DNA of 64,000 nucleotides, from assembly GCA_020638905.1 (NCBI GenBank), contig JACKHP010000018.1:1-64000 (forward strand), given 5' to 3'. The first letter of the stretch is position 1. Each line of letters opens with the position of its first letter. Of this stretch, positions 49,979-58,433 are shown piece after piece. Position numbers and translations under genes: made by a program. The DNA is from Planctomycetota bacterium. Its GTDB lineage: Bacteria > Planctomycetota > B15-G4. The notes under the pieces are model-generated. The model was not told where the DNA came from and ran no database searches. It saw only the letters and a program-made list of their open reading frames with translations.

Positions 49979-52045
49979 ATGACCGAACGCTCGCTCCTCG
50001 CCCCCGCGCTGCTCGCCGCGCTGCTCGTCGCGCCGACGACCGTCGCGCAGGACGTCCCCGCGCCCGCCCGCCTCGAGGTGTTCGTCGCGCCGGACGCTCC
50101 GCCCGGCGGCGACGGCAGCCGCGAGCATCCCCTGGCCTCGATCGAGGTCGCGCGGGACCGGTTGCGCGCGCGGGAGGTCGCGGCCGACGCACCCTCGCCC
50201 GCGATCGTGCTGCTCGACGGCACCTTCGCCGTCGAGCGCGGCCTCGTCTTCGACGCACGCGACGACGGGCTGTCGCTGATCGCCGACGACGGCTCCCGTC
50301 CGCGGCTCGTCGGGGGACGGGTGTTCGTCGCGCCGCGCCTGCGGCCGCTCGACGATGCCCGGCTGCTCGCGCGGCTGCCGAGCGACGCCGCGCGCGCGGC
50401 GGTGCGCGTGCTCGAGCTGCCCGCCGATCTCGTCCCGGCGGGGCCGGTACGGCGCGGGATGGGCTCGCCGGTCGTCCCGGTCGGCAGCGAGGTCTTCGTC
50501 GACGGCGTCGCGCTGCGCCGCGCGCGCTGGCCCGACGACGGCTTCGCACGCGTGGGCGAGGTGCTCGACCGCGGCTCGGTGCCGCGCGATCGCGAGGACG
50601 ACGTTCCCGAGGCGCGGCGCGAGACGGGACCCGAGCGCGGCGGCACGTTCCGTCCGGCCGACGTCGACGCGCGGCGTCTCGCGCGCTGGGCGTCCGCCGA
50701 GGACGCCTGGGCCCTCGGCTTCTGGTGCTGGGACTGGGCCGACGAGCAGCTGCCGATCGCCGCGATCGACGTCGCGGCCGGCACGATCGCGCTGGGCGCA
50801 CCGCATCGCTACGGCCTGAAGGCCGGCACGACGTTCTACGTCACGAACCTGCTCGAGGAGCTCGACCGGCCGGGCGAGTTCTTCTTCGACGTCGCCGGCG
50901 GGCGACTGCTCCTGTGGCCGCCCGCGACGCAGCCGCGCGAGCTCGTCGTGTCGACGCTCGACGAGCCGCTGCTGCGCCTCGACGGCTCGCACGGCTTCAC
51001 GCTCGAAGGGCTGTCGTTCGAGGACACGCGCGGTCCCGCCGTCGTCGGCGACGACTGCGACGGCGTGCGCATCACGCGCTGCACGATCACGAACACGGGC
51101 ACCGACGGCATCCGCCTGAGGGGACGGGACGACGTCGTGGGCGACTGCACGCTGCGCGGCATCGGCGCGACCGGCGTCTCGCTCGACGGCGGCGACCGCG
51201 CCACGCTCACGCACGCGGACGACCGGCTCGAGCGCACGAGCATCCACGACTTCGGACGGCTGTACCGCACGTACCAGCCCGCCGTGCGGCTGGCCGGTGT
51301 GGGACAGGTCGTGATCGGCAACGAGTTCGCGCACGCGCCGCACTCGGCGATCCTGTTCGCGGGCAACGAGCACGTCATCGCGGGCAACGAGATCTTCGAC
51401 GTGCTGCGCGAGACCGGCGACTCGGGCGCGATCTACTGCGGTCGCGACTGGACGCTGCACGGCACGCGCATCGAAGGCAACTTCATCCACCACCTCGGCG
51501 GCAGCGACGGACGCTGGCAGAACGCGATCTACCTCGACGACATGGCGAGCGGGATCGAGGTCGCGCGCAACGTCGTCTGGCGCTGCCACTGGGGCATGCT
51601 GGTCGGCGGCGGACGCGACCTCGACATCCACGACAACCTCTTCGTCGCGTGCGCGCTCGGCATCCGCTTCGACGCGCGCGGCATCGGCTGGATGGCGGAG
51701 AAGATCGCCGATCCCGCGACGTCGACGCTGCACCGCAACCTGGCGGCCGTGCCGATCGCGAGCGAGCCCTGGGCCTCGCGCTACCCGAGCCTGGGCCGCT
51801 ACCTCGACGACCGCTTCGGACGTCCCGTGGGCAGCCGCGTGGTCGGCAACCGCTTCGTCGCGACGCCCTTCGGCTCGGTCGACGACCCCGAGTGCGTGCA
51901 GGTCGACGCCAACGTCGAGACGTCCGAGCTGCCGGCCTGGGCCGACGACGGGCTGTACTTCGACGCGGGCCCGCGCCTCGGCGAGCGACGCCGCGTCCCG
52001 GCGCCGAACGAGGTCCCGATCGCCGTGCTCGACGGACGCGGGTGA
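49979..52045 (+). CDS. Secreted right-handed parallel beta-helix protein
   Basis: The 688-residue protein has a signal peptide (ERSLLAPALLAALLVAPTTVAQD). An N-terminal strand-rich region (FVAPDAPPGGDGSREHPLASI, typical of polysaccharide-active beta-helix proteins) is followed by a long right-handed beta-helix from about residue 330, with coil repeats such as DDCDGVRITRCTITNTGTD, DVVGDCTLRGIGATGVSL and NEHVIAGNEIFDVLRETGD. The layout resembles GH141-like or NosD-like carbohydrate-active proteins; catalytic residues are not certain. It is probably exported and acts on polysaccharide. The ATG at 49979 has AGGAGGT 4 bases upstream; an upstream in-frame ATG at 49901 adds no signal-peptide logic. 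Confidence 0.85.
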   Translation: MTERSLLAPALLAALLVAPTTVAQDVPAPARLEVFVAPDAPPGGDGSREHPLASIEVARDRLRAREVAADAPSPAIVLLDGTFAVERGLVFDARDDGLSLIADDGSRPRLVGGRVFVAPRLRPLDDARLLARLPSDAARAAVRVLELPADLVPAGPVRRGMGSPVVPVGSEVFVDGVALRRARWPDDGFARVGEVLDRGSVPRDREDDVPEARRETGPERGGTFRPADVDARRLARWASAEDAWALGFWCWDWADEQLPIAAIDVAAGTIALGAPHRYGLKAGTTFYVTNLLEELDRPGEFFFDVAGGRLLLWPPATQPRELVVSTLDEPLLRLDGSHGFTLEGLSFEDTRGPAVVGDDCDGVRITRCTITNTGTDGIRLRGRDDVVGDCTLRGIGATGVSLDGGDRATLTHADDRLERTSIHDFGRLYRTYQPAVRLAGVGQVVIGNEFAHAPHSAILFAGNEHVIAGNEIFDVLRETGDSGAIYCGRDWTLHGTRIEGNFIHHLGGSDGRWQNAIYLDDMASGIEVARNVVWRCHWGMLVGGGRDLDIHDNLFVACALGIRFDARGIGWMAEKIADPATSTLHRNLAAVPIASEPWASRYPSLGRYLDDRFGRPVGSRVVGNRFVATPFGSVDDPECVQVDANVETSELPAWADDGLYFDAGPRLGERRRVPAPNEVPIAVLDGRG

Positions 52046-52146
52046 GGCCGCGAGCCGGTGTGGTCGCGGAGGCGGGGACCTCACCACGGGCGCGGCCGGG
52101 AGAGGGGCCTGACGCGGGCCCGGTCGTATCACGTGGCGCGGCCTTG

Positions 52147-52183
52147 CCTTGAAATTTGAAAGAGCCGCGTTAAGATTTCAAGG
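52147..52183 (+). promoter_or_regulatory. AT-rich inverted repeat overlapping a promoter and start region
   Basis: CCTTGAAAT (52147-52155) and ATTTCAAGG (52175-52183) are a perfect 9-bp inverted repeat with a 19-bp spacer. TTGAAA (52150-52155) resembles a -35 and TAAGAT (52171-52176) a -10, though the 15-bp gap is short. Transcription would start about at the ATG (52185), giving a leaderless or near-leaderless message. The AT-rich block stands out in this GC-rich window. Confidence 0.5.
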
Positions 52184-52184
52184 C

Positions 52185-53354
52185 ATGTCGAGACTCCTGG
52201 GACGACCACGGCACGAGCGGGAGGTGATGCACAGGCTGCGTTCGGCTCCGGTGGTGGCGATCCTCGGCGCGCGCCAGACGGGCAAGAGCACGCTGGCACG
52301 CAGCATCGCGGAGCAGCAGGCGCGGGCGGCGACGATGCTCGACCTCGAAGACCCAGCCGACGTGGCGCGCCTGTCCGACCCGGGTCTGTTCCTGCGCGGG
52401 TTGCGCGGGCTTGTCGTGCTCGACGAGATCCAGCGCCGGCCCGAACTGTTCCCGATCCTGCGCGTGCTGGCCGATCGACCCCGTCGTCCTGCGCGCTTCC
52501 TCGTGCTCGGCAGCGCGTCGCCCGAGCTGTTGCGTCAAGGCTCCGAGTCGCTCGCCGGGCGCATCGCCTTCCACGAACTCGCAGGCTTCGATCTCGAGGA
52601 GGTGGGAGCCTCGGCGTGGCGCCGGCTGTGGCTGCGGGGCGGGTTCCCGCGCAGCTTCCGCGCGCGCAGCGACAAGGAGAGCATGGCGTGGCGTCGCGAC
52701 TTCGTCTCGACCTTCCTCGAGCGCGACCTGCCGCAGCTCGGCGTGACCACGCCGGCTCCCACCCTGCGCCGCTTCTGGTCGATGCTCGCGCACTGGCATG
52801 GCCAGATCTGGAACGCCTCCGAGTTCGCCCGCGCGTTTGGCGTCTCGGTGCCAACCATCGGTCGCTACCTCGACCAGCTCGAAGGCACGCTCGTCGTGCG
52901 TCGGCTGCCGGCGTGGCACGAGAACCTCTCGAAGCGACAGGTGAAGGCGCCCAAGGTCTACGTCCACGACAGCGGACTGCTGCACGCGCTGCTGGGCCTC
53001 GCCACCGAGCGCGACCTCCTCGGCCATCCGAAGGTCGGCGCTTCATGGGAGGGCTTCGCGCTCGAGCAGGTCGTTCGGCGTCTCGGGGCCGGTCGTGACG
53101 AGTGCTTCTTCTGGGCCACGCACGGCGGCGCCGAACTCGATCTGCTCGTGGTGCGCGGTCGCACGCGCCTCGGGTTCGAGATGAAGCTCGGCGAGACTCC
53201 CGGCGTGACCGCCTCGATGCGCAGCGCCCTGGCCGACTTGCGATTGCAGCGCCTCGACGTGGTGCACAGCGGAGAGCACAGCTTCGAACTGGCGCCCAAG
53301 GTGCGTGCCCTGGCCCTCCCGCGGCTGCTCGACGATCTGGCCGTGCTGCGCTGA
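52185..53354 (+). CDS. AAA ATPase with DUF4143 (archaeal-ATPase-like)
   Basis: The 389-residue protein has Walker A GARQTGKST (residues 28-36), Walker B GLVVLDEIQ and the arginine-finger region VLGSASPELLRQ. A winged-helix part (IWNASEFARAFGVSVPTIGRYLDQL) follows, then the C-terminal DUF4143 nuclease-like fold with GASWEGFALEQVV, GGAELDLLVV and FEMKL (E-x-K). These genes are abundant, mobile between genomes and of unknown function; a link to DNA or toxin-antitoxin-like roles has been suggested. Length is standard. The ATG at 52185 has no good Shine-Dalgarno (AAGG only 1 base away); a TTG at 52149 is a less likely start. The AT-rich palindromic promoter and base composition suggest horizontal acquisition. 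Confidence 0.92.
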   Translation: MSRLLGRPRHEREVMHRLRSAPVVAILGARQTGKSTLARSIAEQQARAATMLDLEDPADVARLSDPGLFLRGLRGLVVLDEIQRRPELFPILRVLADRPRRPARFLVLGSASPELLRQGSESLAGRIAFHELAGFDLEEVGASAWRRLWLRGGFPRSFRARSDKESMAWRRDFVSTFLERDLPQLGVTTPAPTLRRFWSMLAHWHGQIWNASEFARAFGVSVPTIGRYLDQLEGTLVVRRLPAWHENLSKRQVKAPKVYVHDSGLLHALLGLATERDLLGHPKVGASWEGFALEQVVRRLGAGRDECFFWATHGGAELDLLVVRGRTRLGFEMKLGETPGVTASMRSALADLRLQRLDVVHSGEHSFELAPKVRALALPRLLDDLAVLR

Positions 53355-53548
53355 CGGAATCGTCGGCGCGCGACGCTGACCGGTCGCGCGTCCGTCCGGC
53401 GCCTGGGTCGTCGACGGATGCATCGCGCGTCGCCGCAACCCGGGCGCGGTCGCCGCGGTTCCGACGCCCGGGGGCCGGCCGATCGGCCGCGCGGGCTCCG
53501 TGTATCCTGGGTGACGAGGCGGGCGGCCGGTCCGTCCGGAGGGACATC

Positions 53549-54913
53549 ATGATGACGAAGACCCCGACGATGGGTTCGCATCGGGCGGACGGCGCGACCC
53601 GGCGCTGGGCGACGGGCTCGTGCCCGGCGGGCGGCGCGACGCGAGCGCGTGCCCGCCGACGCCTCGGCGCGACGCAGGCCGCTCGACTCGTCGTGCTGGG
53701 TGCCGCGCTCTGCGCACTCGGCTTCGACGACGCCGACCTGTATCTCGACGACGCCGCCGTCGCCGCGCTCCAGGCGCGCATCGAGGCCGCGCCGACCCTG
53801 GCCGACGTGGCGCGCTCCGACCTGCCGATCGTGGTCGTCGTGCTCGACCGAACGCTCGAGGACGACTTCCGCGCGGCGCGCGACGCGCGGCCGTCCGACG
53901 CGGGCGAGATCGTGTTCGAGTCGTCCGAGCGGCTCACCTTCGACCGCGCGTGGCTGCCCTCCGACCTGCGCGCCATCGCGCTGCGCGGGACGACGCGGGT
54001 GGGACGACTCGGCGACGACGATCCCGCCGCGTGGCTCGACCGTCTGTGGACGGGGCGCGGCGTCTGCGACGCGGGCGTCGGCAAGCAGCTCGACGGTCCC
54101 GACGCAGCGCGCTGGATGCTCGATCATCGCCTTGCCCCCGAGACCGTGTGCGCGCTGCTCGCCGTGGGACACCTCGACGAGGCCGTCGAGTTCGCCGAGT
54201 GGTTCTGGCACGCGACCCTCGGCACGCCGCTGCTCGCCGGCCTGCACGGCTTCATGACGCGCCAGATGTGGGAGCCGTGTCTCGAGGCCGGCGCGCCCGG
54301 CGCCGTCGAGACCCTCGACGCGTTCTGGACGGAACTCCTCGACGCGCCCACGGTGAACGAGGGCGAGCTGGTGGCCCTCGCGCCGTTGCTCGACCGCACC
54401 GACGAGGTCGCGCGCCTCGTGCGCGACGATCGCCTGGGCCATCTGTGGGGACGCCACGATGAGCTCTTCGACCTGCTGGCCGACGACGACACGACGCTGC
54501 ACGAGGCGGCGCGGGTGGCCGGCGACCTCGCAGCGTACGTGGGGGATCGGCTGCGCGAGCTGGGCGTGCAGCACACGTCCGACACGATCACGATCGCGAA
54601 GAAGGGCGAGAGCTTCCCCGACCAGGCCGAGCAGACCGAGGCCTACTACCGCGACCGGATCGTCGAACTCGCGCGCCGCGCGTTGCGCGTCTCCCGCGCC
54701 GTCGACGGCGACGCCGCCGCGTGGAGTCTCGCGCGCGAGTGCGCGGCGCGCAACGCGAACGCGGCGTCCGGCGTGCTGCAGGCGCTCGCCGAGCTCGACG
54801 CCCCGGACGACGTGCGCGCGGGTCTGGCCCGCCGGGCACTCGAGCGGTACGCCGACGCGCTCACCGACGCGGGGCGCGTCGCCGCGGACGCGGCGCTCGG
54901 CGAGGCGCGGTGA
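53549..54913 (+). CDS. Uncharacterised exported helical protein
   Basis: The 454-residue product starts at tandem ATGs (53549, 53552) with GGAGGG 5-8 bases upstream. A basic N region (residues 1-45) precedes a hydrophobic stretch (RLVVLGAALCALGFDDADLY), so it may be a signal peptide with a long N region. The rest is Asp/Glu/Ala-rich and mainly helical (LARRALRVSRAVDGDAAAW, VLQALAELDAPDDVRAG), with no motif I recognise. A TATCCT -10-like hexamer lies at 53503-53508. It is isolated from neighbours on both sides. Confidence 0.65.
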   Translation: MMTKTPTMGSHRADGATRRWATGSCPAGGATRARARRRLGATQAARLVVLGAALCALGFDDADLYLDDAAVAALQARIEAAPTLADVARSDLPIVVVVLDRTLEDDFRAARDARPSDAGEIVFESSERLTFDRAWLPSDLRAIALRGTTRVGRLGDDDPAAWLDRLWTGRGVCDAGVGKQLDGPDAARWMLDHRLAPETVCALLAVGHLDEAVEFAEWFWHATLGTPLLAGLHGFMTRQMWEPCLEAGAPGAVETLDAFWTELLDAPTVNEGELVALAPLLDRTDEVARLVRDDRLGHLWGRHDELFDLLADDDTTLHEAARVAGDLAAYVGDRLRELGVQHTSDTITIAKKGESFPDQAEQTEAYYRDRIVELARRALRVSRAVDGDAAAWSLARECAARNANAASGVLQALAELDAPDDVRAGLARRALERYADALTDAGRVAADAALGEAR

Positions 54914-54989
54914 GCGACGTCTGACGCGGGGTGGTGCGCGACCCGAGCGCACGCGGTCGCGCCAGCCACTCGTGCTCGACCCGCCGCTC

Positions 54990-55691
54990 CTACGCGCCCT
55001 CGCCGAGCAGCACGCCGATCGCGTGGCGCAGCGTGGCGTAGTCGCGCGCGGCCTCGGCGTCGAGGTCGTCGTCCGACGGGAACAGGTCGGGGCCGGGATG
55101 CACGAAGCGCACGACGCCGTCGGCGTCGAGCAGCAGGCTGAAGCTCGTGGCGGCGCGGCGCTCGTCGCCGTCGAGCCAGATGGCCTGCAGGCTCGTCCAG
55201 TCGGCGTCGACGGCGACCGCGCCCGTCCAGCCGAGTTCGGCGGCGGCCTGGGACACGACGTCGTCGCTCACCGGGCGCGGCGGCTTGGGATGGTAGACGG
55301 CCAAGCCTGCCAGGCCGTCGTCGGCGAACTCGTGCAGCAGCGCGTCGAGGGCCGGCAGCGAGCGGCGGCAGTGCGGGCAGGTGTCGGTCCAGAAGCGCAC
55401 GAGCGTGGCGCGGTGCGCGTGCACGTCGAACGCCTCGCCGAGGAAGCGCGTGGGCAGCAGCGCCGACACGTCCTGTCCCAGCAGCTCGGCGCCGGCGCGC
55501 GGGAGGGGCATCACGCCGGGCTCGAGCTGCAGCGCTTCGGCGACGTCCACCGCCGAGCCGTCGTCGCGCACCTCGCGCGACGCGTCGCACGCGACGAGCG
55601 GGCAGAAGAGCGTCGCCGCGAGCGTGAGCACGAGCGCACGCGTCGTCGCGCGCGGTGCCGCGGCGCGGCGACGGGAGAAGAAGGTCGGCAT
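54990..55691 (-). CDS. TlpA-like thioredoxin-fold lipoprotein
   Basis: The 233-residue protein has an export signal with a lipobox (LVLTLAATLFCPLVAC, Cys35) and a thioredoxin-fold domain with VRFWTDTCPHC (CPHC, 105-108), unlike the CPPC of the homologue at 38080. The C-terminal strand FSLLLDADGVVRFVHPG fits the fold. It is likely a membrane-tethered thiol-disulfide or peroxiredoxin-like redox protein outside the cytoplasm. The ATG at 55691 has GAGGA 5 bases upstream. It follows the holin-like membrane gene by 23 bp on the same strand. Confidence 0.88.
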   Translation of the reverse strand: MPTFFSRRRAAAPRATTRALVLTLAATLFCPLVACDASREVRDDGSAVDVAEALQLEPGVMPLPRAGAELLGQDVSALLPTRFLGEAFDVHAHRATLVRFWTDTCPHCRRSLPALDALLHEFADDGLAGLAVYHPKPPRPVSDDVVSQAAAELGWTGAVAVDADWTSLQAIWLDGDERRAATSFSLLLDADGVVRFVHPGPDLFPSDDDLDAEAARDYATLRHAIGVLLGEGA

Positions 55692-55714
55692 CGTGTCCTC
55701 GGGACGTCGGGCGG

Positions 55715-56002
55715 TCAGTTCGGCGCAGCCGTGCGCGAGAAGCGGTTGGCGAGCCACGCCAGGAGCGCGCCGCCGAGCATGCCGTCGAGCAGGCCGTAGC
55801 CGGCGCCGACGAACGAGTTCAGCATGCCGGGCGTGCCGGTGTAGCCGGGATACACCGAAGCCATGGCGAGCAGGAAGTCCTTGCCGTAGTAGCCGCCGGC
55901 GGTCGTGCCGAGCGCGGTGGCGGTGAGTGAGGTGACGAGCATGCAGCCGCCCCACAGCAGGCCGCAGGCGATCGACAGGCCGCGCACGTCGAGACGTGTC
56001 AT
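55715..56002 (-). CDS. Small membrane protein of the 'bacteriophage holin' annotation type
   Basis: The 95-residue protein has two hydrophobic helices (RGLSIACGLLWGGCMLVTSLTA and GAGYGLLDGMLGGALLAWLANRF) around a loop with SVYPGYTGTPG. The pattern LxIACGxxWG, YPGY, GxxxGLxDGxxGGxxxAWLxN is that of a chromosomal family often labelled phage holin without phage context. No phage gene is nearby, so lysis is unlikely. The ATG at 56002 has GGGAGG 8 bases upstream. It probably shares a transcript with the TlpA-like lipoprotein. Its function is unknown. Confidence 0.75.
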   Translation of the reverse strand: MTRLDVRGLSIACGLLWGGCMLVTSLTATALGTTAGGYYGKDFLLAMASVYPGYTGTPGMLNSFVGAGYGLLDGMLGGALLAWLANRFSRTAAPN

Positions 56003-56193
56003 GGGATGTCCTCCCGCGCGCCGGAGCGCGTCGACCCGTCTGGCCGCCGCGCGGCGCGTGCCGTCCATCGTGCCACCGGAGTCCGTGCGTCCGGGTGACG
56101 AAACGGAGACCGCGCGGGACGGGCCTCGAGCACGGGCGCGGCGGCGGAGGTCCGGGCCGGCCCGGGCCACCGGCGCGCCGGTCAGCCGCGCGT

Positions 56194-56988
56194 TCAGCCG
56201 TCGAGGCGACGCACCTTGAGGTTCCTGAACCACACCGCGTCGCCGTGGTCCTGGAGCGCGAGGTGCCCGACGGTCGCGACGCCGTAGCCCGGCCACTGGG
56301 AGAACTTGCTCGCGGCGACGAGCGCCTGCCACTCGGGCGAGCCGAGCTCGTACTCGAGCAGCTTCGTCCCGTTGAGCCAGTGCTCGACGTGGCTGCCGCG
56401 GCGCAGGATGTACGCGTGGTTGAACTCGCCCACCGGACGCGTCACGTCGTCGGCCGGCGCGTGCAGCGCGTAGTTCGATCCGGCGGACGTCTTGGGGTCG
56501 AGCCCGTTCGCGTGGCCCTGGTTGTCGAGCACCTGCATCTCGGGGCCGGTCTCGAAGATGTACTCGGCGTCGGGATCCTCGGTGACCGCGAAGAAGATGC
56601 CGCTGTTGCCGCCCTCGCCGATCTTCCAGTCGACCTGCAGCTCGAAGTCGCCGTAGGTGTCGCGCGTGACGATGTCGCCGGCGCCGTCGGCGACGCGCGC
56701 CAGGCAGCCGTCCTGCGCGGCCCAGCCGGACGAGATGGCGTCGGACTTGTAGTTGCGCCAGGCGTCGAGCGAGCGGCCGTCGAAGAGCAGCGTCCAGCCG
56801 GAGGCGCGCTCGGCGTCGCTGAGCGTGTTCGGCGGCAGCGACGCGTCGGCGTCGCGCGCCGCGGGCGGGACGGCGTCGGCCAGCGCGTCGTCGACGAGCG
56901 TCACGTCGTCGTGCGCGGCGCAGCCCGCGGCGGAGAGGACGACCAGGGTCAGCGCGGCGACGCGCCGCAGGGTGTGCGAGCGGCTCAA
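56194..56988 (-). CDS. DUF1080 (3-keto-disaccharide hydrolase-type) lipoprotein
   Basis: The 264-residue protein has a lipoprotein signal (RRVAALTLVVLSAAGC). The DUF1080/3-keto-disaccharide-hydrolase beta-sandwich follows: GWTLLFDGRSLDAWRNYKS, YGDFELQVDWKIGEGGNSGIF, YIFETGPEMQVLDNQGHANG, then a C-terminal HLALQDHGDAVWFRNLKVR. Members bind or hydrolyse sugars and are abundant in planctomycetes. The start is TTG at 56988, with GGAGCACGCC just upstream and no ATG that fits. It lies 73 bp downstream of an MFS permease gene and a sugar isomerase gene in the same direction, forming a probable sugar-use unit. Confidence 0.88.
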   Translation of the reverse strand: MSRSHTLRRVAALTLVVLSAAGCAAHDDVTLVDDALADAVPPAARDADASLPPNTLSDAERASGWTLLFDGRSLDAWRNYKSDAISSGWAAQDGCLARVADGAGDIVTRDTYGDFELQVDWKIGEGGNSGIFFAVTEDPDAEYIFETGPEMQVLDNQGHANGLDPKTSAGSNYALHAPADDVTRPVGEFNHAYILRRGSHVEHWLNGTKLLEYELGSPEWQALVAASKFSQWPGYGVATVGHLALQDHGDAVWFRNLKVRRLDG

Positions 56989-57061
56989 GGCGTGCTCCGG
57001 AGGACGGGGAGGAAGGAGGTGGGGAGGGTACGCGCGGGTCGCGCGGGCCCGGTGCGCGGCG

Positions 57062-58348
57062 TCACGCGGCCACGCGCTTGCGTCCGCCGGGGTACGCCAG
57101 GGCCAGGATCACGAGGCAGCCCAGCGCGCCCCACATCGGGACGCTGAAGAGCTTCGTGTAGTCGAGCTTGCCGTCGATCGTGGCCCAGTCGGCCGTCTCG
57201 CCGGCGATCAGGCTGCCGACGATGATGCCGATGCCGACGATCACGAGGTTGAAGAGCGACTGCGCGCTGGCGCGGATGTCGCCGGTGGTCTCCTCGTCGA
57301 CGATCATGAACGCGACGAAGATGAAGCAGCCGAAGCACAGGCCGTGCAGCGCCACGCCGGCCATCAGCAGCGGCACCGACGTCACGTTCGCGAAGATCGC
57401 CATGCGTCCCGCGTAGGCGGCCAGTCCCACGGCGAGCAGCGTCTTGCGCGAGACCTTCTTGGCTACCAGCGGGATGAGCGAGAGCACCGCGATCTCGGAG
57501 ATCTGGCCGATCGTCATGAGACCGCCGCCGCCCACGCCGAAGATCTGGTTGATCGTGTCGGCCGCGTCGGTCTGGAAGGTCGAGAGGAAGCCCGACGTGT
57601 GCACGAAGTAGAACTGGTGGATGCAGGACACCGGCACCGCGAGCAGGAAGAGCGTCAGCAGCGGCTGGCGCCTGACCTCTCCCAGGGCCTCGAGGCTGGC
57701 GTTCTTCTGCGAGCCCTGGGCCGGCGGCGTGTGCGGCAGGAGGAAGCAGAACACGCCCATCGCCGCGCCGAGGATGCCCGAGAGCCGGAAGGCGTCGGCG
57801 CGTCCCGCGTCCTGCGCGGCGGCCACCACGGCCTCGGACACGCCGGTGGGTGTGTGCTTCGCGAGCAGCCATTGCCCGATGCCGATGCCCACCGCGACCC
57901 AGCCGATGGTGCCCCACACGCGCACCTTGCCGAAGTCGCGGTCGCGGTCGGGCAGATGGTGGAAGGCGAGCGAGTTCGTGAGCGAGAGCGTGGGCGAGTA
58001 GACGAGGGAGTAGAGCAGCGAGAAGGCCAGGAAGCCCCAGTACGTCTCGATCTCGGCGAGCTGCCAGATGAGCACGGCGCCCAGCAGGTGGCTGATGGCC
58101 AGGAAGCGCTCGGTGGAGAACCAGCGGTCGGCGATCTGTCCCGCGATGAACGGAGCCACGATGGCGCCCACGGCGCCGACGGCGAACATCATCGAGATCT
58201 GGCCGGCGTCGAAACCACGCGTCCCCGCGAGGTACGGCCACAGGATCGGCAGCCACGCACCCCAGATCGCGTACTGCAGGAACATCATGAGCGAGAGGCG
58301 GAACTGGAGACCCGCGCTCATGGGCTCTGCGGGGCTGTCGTCGATCAT
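57062..58348 (-). CDS. MFS transporter, nucleoside/sugar symporter-like
   Basis: The 428-residue protein has about twelve transmembrane helices, for example SLMMFLQYAIWGAWLPILW, ISMMFAVGAVGAIVAPFIAG, WGFLAFSLLYSLVYSP, LSGILGAAMGVFCFLLP and LLAVGLAAYAGRMAIF. It resembles the NupG-like nucleoside:H+ symporter branch of the major facilitator superfamily, and neighbouring sugar genes suggest a sugar or glycoside substrate (inference). The ATG at 58348 has GGAGGA 5 to 6 bases upstream. It lies between the isomerase (85 bp upstream) and DUF1080 genes, all on the minus strand. Confidence 0.88.
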   Translation of the reverse strand: MIDDSPAEPMSAGLQFRLSLMMFLQYAIWGAWLPILWPYLAGTRGFDAGQISMMFAVGAVGAIVAPFIAGQIADRWFSTERFLAISHLLGAVLIWQLAEIETYWGFLAFSLLYSLVYSPTLSLTNSLAFHHLPDRDRDFGKVRVWGTIGWVAVGIGIGQWLLAKHTPTGVSEAVVAAAQDAGRADAFRLSGILGAAMGVFCFLLPHTPPAQGSQKNASLEALGEVRRQPLLTLFLLAVPVSCIHQFYFVHTSGFLSTFQTDAADTINQIFGVGGGGLMTIGQISEIAVLSLIPLVAKKVSRKTLLAVGLAAYAGRMAIFANVTSVPLLMAGVALHGLCFGCFIFVAFMIVDEETTGDIRASAQSLFNLVIVGIGIIVGSLIAGETADWATIDGKLDYTKLFSVPMWGALGCLVILALAYPGGRKRVAA

Positions 58349-58433
58349 GCTCGTCCTCCGGCCCGGGGCGCCCGGGCGAATCGCGCGTCGCTCGCGGCGC
58401 CGCGCGGCGTCGCGGGACGGCGCGCGGCCGCTG

